Shown piece by piece: positions 57,055 to 64,000 of a stretch of 64,000 bases of DNA. Under the pieces are notes generated by a model that was given only the letters and a program-made list of their open reading frames with translations, was not told where the DNA came from and did no database searches. A program made the position numbers and the translations under genes. This DNA comes from Sepiola atlantica (lineage: Eukaryota; Mollusca; Cephalopoda; Sepiida; Sepiolidae). How positions within the stretch are numbered: position 1 is the stretch's first letter; each line of letters opens with the position of its first letter. The stretch lies in assembly GCA_963556195.1 (NCBI GenBank), contig OY744551.1:10212600-10276599 (forward strand), given 5' to 3'.

Positions 57055-57480
57055 GTTGCATACCCTTTAATTTCTCGTACCTTTTCTTCCTCGTTGTGTG
57101 AAAGGGTGTCGTCTCGATGTCGTCTAGTGGTTAAGTCCTTTCTTCGCTTCTGTACTGCTGTGAACACCGCCGTCCGCTGTGTCTACAACAAAACCTTCAC
57201 AACACGATTTAGGAGGCAAACAATCTTTTAAATTTTGATTAATTTTATTCAGGCGTCAGTTTACTGTCGCTCTTGGAGATGTTTCACTAACATTGAGGGA
57301 GAGATCAATTTACTACTTTTTCGTAGTTAATTCCTAGCTTAAGTCCTTAGCCATTCGAGGAGGAGGGGGAAGAAGGAATCTCATACCTGTATTCTCTTAG
57401 GGAATTTAATTCCCCTAATCATTTGAAGACTACATAGAGAAATACATCTGTTTGGCTTGCTTCCAAAAACCAGACTCGGA
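57054..57480 (-). mobile_element. Truncated L1-family LTR in a GAT microsatellite
   Basis: The - strand end TATGCAACA at 57054 follows GAT repeats (57011-57052). It matches the 3' 430 bases of the LTRs at 9252 and 32508 in complement (CCTTAGC, CTTCAAATGATTAGGGGAAT). It stops after CCAGACTCGGA, and another GAT run resumes at 57492. It lies 80 bases before ZMYND10 exon 2. Confidence 0.75.
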
Positions 57481-57559
57481 TATGTAACGTGATGATGATG
57501 ATGATGATGATGATTTATTGATTTATTTAATGTTTGTTTTCCATTTTATTCATGTTCAG

Positions 57560-57668
57560 CTGGACAAGACAACACGAGTATTTGGAGAAACTCAATATTC
57601 AAGCCATTTTAAATGTATCGGCCGATGAAGACGAATTTGTCAAATCGTTTCTTGTGTCCCATGCAAAG
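57560..57668 (+). CDS. ZMYND10: ZMYND10 exon 2 (residues 30-66)
   Basis: The acceptor TTCATGTTCAG precedes 57560 and the donor GTAAGT starts at 57669. The first base completes the Ala codon begun in exon 1 (GC|C). The peptide WTRQHEYLEKLNIQAILNVS then FVKSFLVSHAK aligns with vertebrate ZMYND10 (WNQQHENLEKLNMQAIL, and LLVTHGK), including the Trp right after the junction. It ends in phase 0. At 109 bases it is short, flanked by a GAT microsatellite on one side and a 115-bp tandem repeat on the other. The open frame extends past the donor only by chance. Confidence 0.92.
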
Positions 57669-57809
57669 GTAAGTTTCAGTGGAAATAGAAAAAAAATGAG
57701 TGCTTATTTACAACCTCCCCCCATGAAAATAGAATCTTATTATTTCTTAAATAGTCCAATCGCTTTCTTTGTCGACAGACAGCTGTCTGTCTCTCTGATA
57801 CATAAGTAG

Positions 57810-58265
57810 TTGGCTCAATTGATAGTGACGTCTCGTTGTAAAGGTGGTCGTAGTGGTGATGTGGCAGCTAAACTTTCTGTGTCTTCCATTCTTATTTTAG
57901 CTGCAATAATGTAACAAAGAAAGAGGTGGCTCAATTGATAGTGATGTCTCGTTGTAAAGGTGATCGGAGTGGTGATGTGGCAGCTGAACTTTCTGTGTCT
58001 TTTGTTCTCATTGTAGCTGCAATAATGTAACAAAAGAAGAGTTAGCTCAATTGATAGTGACGTCTCGTTTTAAAGGTTGTTGTAGTGGTGATGTGGCAGC
58101 TGAACTTTCTGTGTCTTTTGTTCTTGTAGCTGAAATAATGTAACAAAAGAAGAGTTGGCTCCATGGATAGTGACGTCTCGTTTTAAAGGTGGTTGTAGTG
58201 GTGATGTGACAGCTGAACTTTCTGTGTCTTCTGTTCTCTTTGTAACTGCAATAATGTAACGATGA
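57810..58265. repeat. 115-bp tandem repeat, four units
   Basis: Units start at about 57810, 57927, 58041 and 58155 (GGCTCAATTGATAGTGACGT, GATGTGGCAGCTGAACTTTC, GCTGCAATAATGTAAC). They lie 140 bases after ZMYND10 exon 2, in intron 2. Confidence 0.9.
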
Positions 58266-58794
58266 AAAAAACACTAATAACATCTTTGATGTGTTATCCC
58301 TTTTACATGAGTTTTCTGTCGGCTGCTTTCCGGAAGGAGAAACGAAGACAAAGCTAAAAAAAAAAAAAGTGCTTGACCAAAATCATCTCACAGGCCAAAG
58401 AGGAAGATCTTTTTTATTCATGATGTTTCATTTTAGACTTCGTGTGCATGACGTCATATAGTAAAACTAATTTTTTTTTTTACTTCTAAAGGAATTTTCC
58501 ATTTTTTCTGCTTAATCTAACCTTACGTGGAAAATACCGTTTTTAACACAATTTTTACATACTCTCGTCTAAACACTGCTACACTAAAACAGTAATTGAG
58601 ACGCTAAAAAATCGATGTGGCAGTCGATCCATTGCGAGGAAAGTATAAGGTTTAGTGTGTCTTCAACGTATGCTCATGCGATGCTGTTATGACTTCTTCC
58701 CGTATCCAAATTTATCATGATGAATTCAATAGAAGAGAAAATGGCTGGATTTGCCTCTAGAATTGTTTGATGTTGTTAATAGACGAAATTAGAG

Positions 58795-59165
58795 AGAGTA
58801 AGGGAGTACATGAGAGAGAGGGAGAGAAAGTACGAGAGAGAGAGGGAGAACAAGAGATGGAATGAGAGGGGGAGAACAGGAGATGGAATGAGAGAGGGAG
58901 AACAAGAGATGGAATGAGAGAGGGAGAACAAGAGATGGAATGAGAGAGGGAGAACAAGAGATGGAATGAGAGAGAGAGAAAGAGAACAAGAGATGGAATG
59001 AGAGAGAGAGAAAGAGAACAAGAGATGGAATGAGAGAGAAAGAGAACAAGAGATGGAATGAGAGAGCGAGGGAGAACAAGAGATGGAATGAGAGAGAGAG
59101 AAAGAAAGAGCGAGGGAGAACAAAAGATGGAATGAGAGAGAGAGGTAAAGAAAGTACAAGAGAGA
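58795..59165. repeat. AGAGATGGAATGAGAG minisatellite
   Basis: About eleven copies of AACAAGAGATGGAATGAGAG with variable GA linkers. Its translated frames are serine/leucine artefacts. 58266-58790 shows no gene. Confidence 0.9.
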
Positions 59166-59167
59166 GA

Positions 59168-59343
59168 ATGGTTTCCTTGAGATAGGCTGATCTTTTATTG
59201 TTGCTAAAAAGGTCGTATGAGCCCATTCAAATAATCAGCAACTCACGAAATGAAATACAAATCGTGAGTCGCTGATGATTTGAATGGGCTCTAACGGCCT
59301 TTTTTAGCAACAATAAAAGGTCAGCCTATCTCAAGGAAACCAT
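59168..59343. repeat. 176-bp inverted repeat
   Basis: ATGGTTTCCTTGAGATAGGC at the left is the complement of the right end. Arms are about 75-80 bases with a loop near CGAAATGAAATACAAA. It directly follows the GA minisatellite in intron 2. Confidence 0.85.
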
Positions 59344-59479
59344 GGTACATCTCTGAAGTCTGTCGTGTATAGTTTTTAAATAAATAATTTGTGTGTGTAT
59401 ATATATATATATAACACAACCCTACAACTATATGTATTTCTCATAATTTATAGACTTTCTCGTCTTTTGTCATTTTTTG

Positions 59480-59545
59480 CATTTTTTCGTTCGCTCTTGA
59501 CAAAGCCCATATAACATTTGGGCGAAACCTTGAGCTTTTTAGGTC
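59480..59545 (+). repeat. Degraded hammerhead-like motif
   Basis: GCTC, then TTGACAAAGCCC...GGGCGAAAC and GAGC: stem I and stem II pair and GAAA is intact, but the core CTGANGA reads TTGACAA. Probably inactive. Confidence 0.4.
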
Positions 59546-59719
59546 TTCCGCTTATTCCATTTTAATTTCATAGGCTGGGCACTCTCGAGTAACTTTAATA
59601 ACAAGCAGTGCAAATAGCTATATGCACGATCCGAACGCCGTTCGTAGATCACTCTATACTGCTTGGTATCTAGCCACCGACTCGCTATTTACATTTAAAA
59701 TTCCTCTCCATTTACTAAC

Positions 59720-59870
59720 TAATTGGCTATGGCCGATGGATAAGACCCTCGACTACGAATCAGTGGCGATTTGTGATCGGGTTCGCGCCCAACGACTGTT
59801 GAGAATTAGTTCCTACACTGAAGATTGCGTTAGCATGAAACATCGATGTCTGTAAGTATTAAAATAATTA
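59720..59870 (+). mobile_element. tRNA-headed element with hammerhead ribozyme (copy 2)
   Basis: TGGCTATGGCCGATGGATAA (box A-like) and GGGTTCGCGCCC (59780-59791, box B) form a tRNA-like head. A hammerhead at 59812-59856 and an AT-rich tail follow. It has the same architecture as 43400-43560 but a different primary sequence. Confidence 0.75.
59812..59856 (+). ncRNA. Type I hammerhead ribozyme
   Basis: CTACA, CTGAAGA (59818-59824), stem II TGC-GTTA-GCA, GAAA (59837-59840), stem III CAT-CG-ATG, TC, then TGTAAG pairing with the 5' strand over four to five bases. All core positions fit CUGANGA...GAAA, with cleavage predicted after GTC at 59850. Confidence 0.7.
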
Positions 59871-59895
59871 ATAAATATTTATTTATAAATATTAT

Positions 59896-59945
<50 letters not shown>

Positions 59946-60299
59946 TATTAATAGTCAAATGTAATAAAACCTATAAAACAGAAGATTGGACTAGTCCATT
60001 TTAAAGAATAGGGAATAGCACTACAGGTATTAATACAATTTAACCCATAGCTTGAGATAAAGAGAGAGAGTGAAAGGTTTAGGGTTATAGCTAACAGAAA
60101 GATACTAATTTGGGATTTTGTCTTTATATTTTTTTAAATTAACTAATTTGGGTAGGATATTTTCTATTTGTAGATTCAAAATAAGCCACGTTGCTAAGTT
60201 CTCTCCCCTAAATTAGGAGATCCGAATCTCATTACTCATTAAATAAAGAAAAAAATATATGGCATATTTCTTTCGCATTTAAAGTGTAATCATTACGAC

Positions 60300-60440
60300 G
60301 GCCAAATTGGTAGGAAGCCGAGGTTCATAATACACTGATCCAGGGTTCAAATTGTTTGGTTACTTAATTTCCATACTGACGAGCATAAAAACGTGAAACA
60401 TATGCATGTCTATGGATATAAAAAGTAATTCATAATTATT
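60300..60440 (+). mobile_element. tRNA-headed element with hammerhead ribozyme (copy 3)
   Basis: GGCCAAATTGGTAGGAAGCC then CAGGGTTCAAATTG (box B-like) precede a hammerhead at 60370-60416 and an AT-rich tail. The box A match is weaker than in the other copies. Confidence 0.65.
60370..60416 (+). ncRNA. Type I hammerhead ribozyme
   Basis: TCCATA (stem I), CTGACGA (60376-60382), a weak stem II (GC...GT), GAAA (60395-60398), stem III CAT-ATGC-ATG, TC, TATGGA (stem I, six pairs). The core is intact. Stem II is short, so activity is less certain. Confidence 0.65.
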
Positions 60441-60455
60441 TATTAAATTAAATAA

Positions 60456-60518
<63 letters not shown>

Positions 60519-60755
60519 CAAAAGCAAGGAAATTCCCAAATTGTTACACTTTTATTGTCATTAAGGGTATGACTACATATCAACCAAACCATTTCATTAT
60601 CACATCACTACAGTATAAATCTCTATGCATGAGTGGATGAAGTGTGTGAGGTGTGCTGAAGAAAAATTCCTACCAGTAAAATACATAGCCCTGTTGTGCT
60701 TGCATACCCTTAATGACAATAAAAGTGTAAAACTTTGGGAATTTCCTTGCTTTTG
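60519..60755. mobile_element. MITE with 53-bp inverted repeats and TA duplication
   Basis: CAAAAGCAAGGAAATTCCCA...TTAAGGGTATG at the left and its complement at the right, bounded by TA (60517-60518 and 60756-60757). It is 237 bp with no frame. Consistent with a Tc1/mariner-derived MITE, in ZMYND10 intron 2. Confidence 0.8.
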
Positions 60756-61450
60756 TACATTTAGTGTATATGAATTTTCATCTTTACCCTATTAAGGGCA
60801 TATGATTTCAGTATACTGGCATTTTTCATGGAATGCCACTACTTTTGTAAAGGCTATGCCTTAATACAATGGGCATTTTTAAGGTTTTTTGGAATTTTCT
60901 GGAAAACTCAGGTATATGGTAAATTGAAATTAAAATGCCATCAACTAGACCCTAGAACCTCTATCTCTGCCAAAAATCAACTGAATCCATCAAATAGTTG
61001 ATGAGATACAGGGTGGCACACACGTATGTACACACGGATAACACAAAATCATGCCTGACCTTTCTGGATCTCTGGGTTGCCTTGACTAATGATGCTGAAA
61101 TTCTACACACTTATAGAACCTATAAAATAAAAATGTTGTGCAAAGTTTTAACTGATTTGGTTTATTGGTTTTTGTGTTATGATTGATCAAAGAAATGAGA
61201 TTTCCAGCATAGGCCGTTTTTGAAGTCTATTAAGGGATAGAGCGCTACGTCACTTGCTTTATATGCATCATTCCTTCACTTATAGAAGTTGAATGCCTGT
61301 GCGTTTCGCCGCCTTTAAATGTGTTAAAAATTATCATTGTTTATAAGCTGTTCAGAACTGGCCTATCGGTTAGCAACGTTGGATTGGGGTTGAAAAATAC
61401 TTGTAAATCCAGGGTTTCGAATCATGTGACCGGTCGTGAATAGTCGTACT

Positions 61451-61502
61451 TCTATGCTGATGAGTCTTGATTGAAAAGAGACGAAACGTATACGTCCATA
61501 GA
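61451..61502 (+). ncRNA. Type I hammerhead ribozyme (best copy)
   Basis: TCTATG, CTGATGA (61457-61463), stem II GTCT...AGAC, GAAA (61483-61486), stem III CGT-AT-ACG, TC (61495-61496), CATAGA, giving a six-pair stem I. Every invariant nucleotide is present. Predicted cleavage follows C61496. Confidence 0.85.
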
Positions 61503-61789
61503 TAAAATAAACAATAACAAATATTTATATTTGAAGCTCTTCGTTAAAAAGTAGAGCACTGTAAATGGTAGTAATAACACAGCGTGACGTCACTTGCTTT
61601 ATATGCATCATTCCTTCACTTATAGATGTTGAATGCCTGTATGTCTCGCCGCCTCTAAAAGTGTTAAAATTATCATTGTTTATAAGCTGTTCAGAACTGG
61701 CCTATCGGTTAGCGACGTTGGATTGGGGTTGAAAAATACTTGTAAATCCAGGGTTTAGAATCGTGTGACCGGTGGTGAATAGTCGTACT

Positions 61790-61826
61790 TCTATGCTGAA
61801 AAGAGACGAAATGTATACGTCCATAG
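61790..61826 (+). pseudogene. Hammerhead with stem II deleted
   Basis: CTATG, CTGA then AAAGAGACGAAATG, TATACGTC, CATAG. About 14 bases of core and stem II are missing compared with 61451-61502, and GAAAC has become GAAAT. Stem I and stem III remain, so it could accept but not catalyse. Confidence 0.75.
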
Positions 61827-61839
61827 ATAAATAAACAAT

Positions 61840-61905
<66 letters not shown>

Positions 61906-61966
61906 GATTTTTTCTGTACTTGTCAAAGATTGACATAACTTATATTTTCCACATTTCTTTTTTCAG

Positions 61967-62080
61967 CTTCCTGTACTTATAACCGATTTGTTATCAACTG
62001 AAATCTGGAAGAAAAAAATCTTCACTGAACTTCTCGATATGAAATTTGAACCCAAAACGACTTTCCCTCTTTATATAGTC
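61967..62080 (+). CDS. ZMYND10: ZMYND10 exon 3 (residues 67-104)
   Basis: The acceptor TTTCTTTTTTCAG precedes 61967 and the donor GTAAGT begins at 62081. The exon is 114 bases, phase 0 at both ends. The peptide LPVLITDLLSTEIWKKKIFT then FEPKTTFPLYIV matches vertebrate ZMYND10 ([20 protein letters not shown], then FKPQNTFPIYMV). The remaining exons, including the MYND finger, lie to the right of the window. The exon sits between an AT tract and a long CTT repeat, so the long frame running past the donor into polyphenylalanine is an artefact. Confidence 0.93.
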
Positions 62081-62159
62081 GTAAGTATTTTTTTACCTTT
62101 TTTTTTAATTCCAACATTAATTTTTCTTTTCTTTTTCTATCCATTTTCATTCTTGTTGC

Positions 62160-62420
62160 TGTTCTTCTTCTTCTTCTTCTTCTTCTTCTTCTTCTTCTTC
62201 TTTTTCTTCTTCTTTTTCTTCTCCTTCTTTTTCTTCTCCTTCTTTTTCTTTTTCTTTTTTTTCTTTTTCTTTTTCTTCTTTTTCTTTTTCTTTTTCTTCT
62301 TTTTCTTTTTCTTTTTCTTCTTTTTCTTTCTTTTCTTTTTCTTTCTCTTCTTCTTCTTCTTCTTCTTCTTCTTCTTCTTCTTCTTCTTCTTCTTCTTCTT
62401 CTTCTTCTTCTTCTTCTTCC
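62160..62420. repeat. CTT-rich array
   Basis: CTT repeats with TTTCTT and CTCCTT variants, about 260 bases, in ZMYND10 intron 3. It is the GAA tail of the adjacent LINE fragment read on the - strand. Confidence 0.9.
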
Positions 62421-62680
62421 GGTTTTGGTATTTAAGATGTTGTGAGTGTCCTGGACTCCAAGGTCGGCAACACCAGGCAACATCTCATGCCTGCTTCTAC
62501 TGCCGTCCAATCCAAAGGGTTGACATCAGTCGGGTTGCATGTTGTCATATTGCTTTTTACGCACTCAAGCCAGAACTTTCTCGGTCTATGCTCCTTAGTG
62601 TACGGGATATCCAGATTCATCATAGAGGTGGTACACCTCAGATGGCATATCTAAGGCATCTGCAATCTGACCAATACTAA
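62421..62680 (-). mobile_element. LINE RT C-terminal fragment (family I) with GAA tail
   Basis: - strand 62623-62432 reads RPRKFWLECVKSNMTTCNPT and DWTAVEAGMRC, the RPRK.W.ECV..DL...W...I end of a LINE polyprotein, then ILNTKT and the GAA array. A 70-base scrap of the same end recurs at 63285-63350. Confidence 0.75.
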
Positions 62681-62739
62681 GTTTCTAAAGAAGCCAGATT
62701 AATCGGATCCTTTTTTCCCGTTTGAACTCCCGGAATTTC

Positions 62740-63140
62740 GAACCACAGAGGTAGATTGTTCTCATTCCAATTTTGAATTATTCGATTTATTCGGACTACT
62801 ATTCTCATCTTGGTTGTTCTTTTCAATACCTTTCGGCCAATGTAAGCTTCGACATTCTTCAGAAATCAATATGGAATTTCGAACGACAGAGGTAGATTGT
62901 TCTCATTCCATTAACCATGACGGTTAGAATTGTGAAGCAATCCCCCGCCCCCCCCCCCCCTGGGGATTAAATGAAAGGGTTCTGTTCGAAATTCCATATA
63001 GATTCCCGAGTTCAACATAAAGATTCTTGAGTTAAAAAAGATGCACCTGAAGAAGGTCGGAGATTACATCGGCCGAAACGTTGTGAAAATAACATTCAAG
63101 ATAAGAATAGTAATCAGAATAATTCAGATAATACAAATTA
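62740..63140. repeat. Opposed hammerhead-like family E copies
   Basis: 62740-62870 carries the family on the - strand (AATACCTTTCGGCCAATGTA) and 62990-63140 on the + strand, forming a loose inverted pair around a C-rich stretch at 62942-62960. Confidence 0.6.
63042..63089 (+). ncRNA. Hammerhead-like motif lacking stem III (family E)
   Basis: CAC, CTGAAGA (63047-63053), stem II GGTCG...CGGCC, GAAA (63075-63078), CGTT, GTG. Core and stem II are consensus, but only CGTT separates GAAA from the stem I strand, so no stem III can close in a monomer. Whether it cuts as a dimer is open. Confidence 0.45.
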
Positions 63141-63386
63141 TCAATCCTCATCCCCCAAATTCCGAAACAATCTTTGTCAAAGCCGTGTACGCATACGAGG
63201 ATGTCTGGTAATTTCTGTCCTATAGCAGAGTGATTTAAAGTTGCTTGATCTTCTTCTAACCTGACAATTAGCATCTTCTCCTTCTTCATCCGGTTTTGGT
63301 ATTTAAGATGCTGCGAGTGTCCCAGACTCCAGGGTGGGCTCTCCCACTAATCTTAAAAGATATATATATATATATATATATATATT

Positions 63387-63600
63387 GGAAATGAAAAAGG
63401 AAAAACCAAGAAATATTTTTTATATATTCATCAACGTTTCGTCTTTATTGTAAGACATCCTCAGGATGATAATTCTAAGAAAAATGTCATGCAAGTACAT
63501 TGAAATATTAGGTTGACATGATGGGTTGATATGGAAAAGTAGTAGCCGTGGCTACTAAGAGCGCTGGACCAAGGGTCGGGCTGAGAGAAGTCTGTGTCTG
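63387..63600. repeat. Hammerhead-like repeat family D
   Basis: GGAAATGAAAAAGGAAAAAC, CATCAACGTTTCGTCTTTAT, AAGACATCCTCAGGATGATA to GGCTACTAAGAGCGCTGGAC, between AT tracts. A single copy with one base lost in TTATTGTAAG. Confidence 0.65.
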
Positions 63601-63621
63601 TAGGTAAAAATATTGTGTGTG

Positions 63622-63659
<38 letters not shown>

Positions 63660-63805
63660 ATAGAGGCAAAATGCCTTCACAAGAAACCATGTGTTAGATG
63701 CAGATATTTTTTATTAAATCAAAATCAAAATTTTTTTTTCTTCATCTTAACTTTTTTTAATCTAATATTTCGCTTGATATAACATGTATATATATATATG
63801 TGATT

Positions 63806-63995
63806 ATTTTTATCTACACAGACATGTACACTGGCATGTCGATGTTATCGATCAACAGATATTATAAACTGAGATCTCATCAGGGAGAGTTAGAATCCGA
63901 TTTTAACCTTAGCTCATATTTGGAAAAATAGCTGTTGATCGATAACATCGACATGCCAGTGTCGCAGATTTTGTACATGTCTGTGTAAATAAAAA
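63806..63995. repeat. 190-bp inverted repeat
   Basis: ATCTACACAGACATGTAC and ACTGGCATGTCGATGTTATC face their complements, ending GTACATGTCTGTGTAAAT at 63990. The arms are about 45-60 bases, interrupted, with AAACTGAGATCTCATCAGGG in the loop. One arm recurs at 17160-17212. Confidence 0.75.
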
Positions 63996-64000
63996 TAATC

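Larger units (their letters stand above)
61247..61850 (+). repeat. Tandem pair of a tRNA/hammerhead unit
   Basis: ACGTCACTTGCTTTATATGC starts at 61250 and again at 61586, about 336 bases apart. Each unit runs through CTGTTCAGAACTGGCCTATC, GGTTAGC (box A-like) and CCAGGGTTTCGAATC or CCAGGGTTTAGAATC (box B-like) to a hammerhead. Unit 1 has a complete ribozyme; unit 2 has lost its stem II region. Confidence 0.8.

Noticed and set aside
61988..62680. 230-codon frame with polyphenylalanine
   Set aside because: It fuses ZMYND10 exon 3, intron sequence past a clear GTAAGT donor, a CTT array and an antisense LINE. It is not one protein.
63840..63900. Possible hammerhead in CTGATGAGATCTCAG
   Set aside because: CTGATGA is present, but no GAAA follows stem II, and GAGATCTC is a simple palindrome.

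Overview
The window is eukaryotic and very probably metazoan. It has spliced coding exons with GT-AG borders, long AT-rich introns, many AT, CT and trinucleotide microsatellites, and remains of nearly every class of animal retroelement. The element mix (BEL/Pao, Copia and Gypsy LTR elements, a Penelope-like element with a GIY-YIG domain, several LINEs, U2-headed SINEs, tRNA-headed elements with hammerhead ribozymes) would suit a lophotrochozoan such as a mollusc. That placement is an inference and I would not name a species. A 200-base run of N at 12402-12601 marks an assembly gap.

I recognise one host gene. Three exons on the + strand (50223-50311, 57560-57668, 61967-62080) encode the first 104 residues of ZMYND10, a cytoplasmic factor needed to assemble axonemal dynein arms. 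All three have clean splice sites and compatible phases. Intron 1 is 7.2 kb, intron 2 is 4.3 kb, and the rest of the gene lies beyond the right edge. The introns are packed with foldback elements, minisatellites, LTR and LINE fragments and hammerhead-bearing SINE-like units.

Layout. 0-5.6 kb: 3' part of a BEL/Pao retrotransposon with its 3' LTR. 5.6-11.5 kb: decayed LINE 3' ends, a mariner-type MITE and a 710-bp solo LTR with target duplication. 12-16.2 kb: a decayed Penelope-like element on the - strand, broken by a U2-SINE and a LINE fragment. 16-24.8 kb: LINE scraps, hammerhead-like repeats, foldback elements, a second solo LTR and U2-SINEs. 25-30.2 kb: a small perfect foldback, then a 4.3-kb foldback that holds a 1.6-kb satellite. 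30.6-32.3 kb: deleted Copia element. 32.3-36.9 kb: nested LINE, LTR and SINE copies. 37.3-43.9 kb: two opposed Gypsy RT fragments flanking two satellites, one with a 432-bp higher-order repeat, plus a hammerhead SINE. 44-50 kb: U2-SINE, interstitial telomere-like array, a 60-bp satellite with higher-order structure, and a LINE inserted just upstream of ZMYND10. 50.2-64 kb: ZMYND10.

The two results that matter most are the ZMYND10 exons, which contain no transposon-like sequence and are easy to miss by ORF length, and a recurrent architecture in which a tRNA-like pol III head is followed by a compact type I hammerhead ribozyme (43.4, 59.8, 60.4 and 61.5 kb). A wider family of hammerhead-like motifs lacking stem III is scattered through the window.
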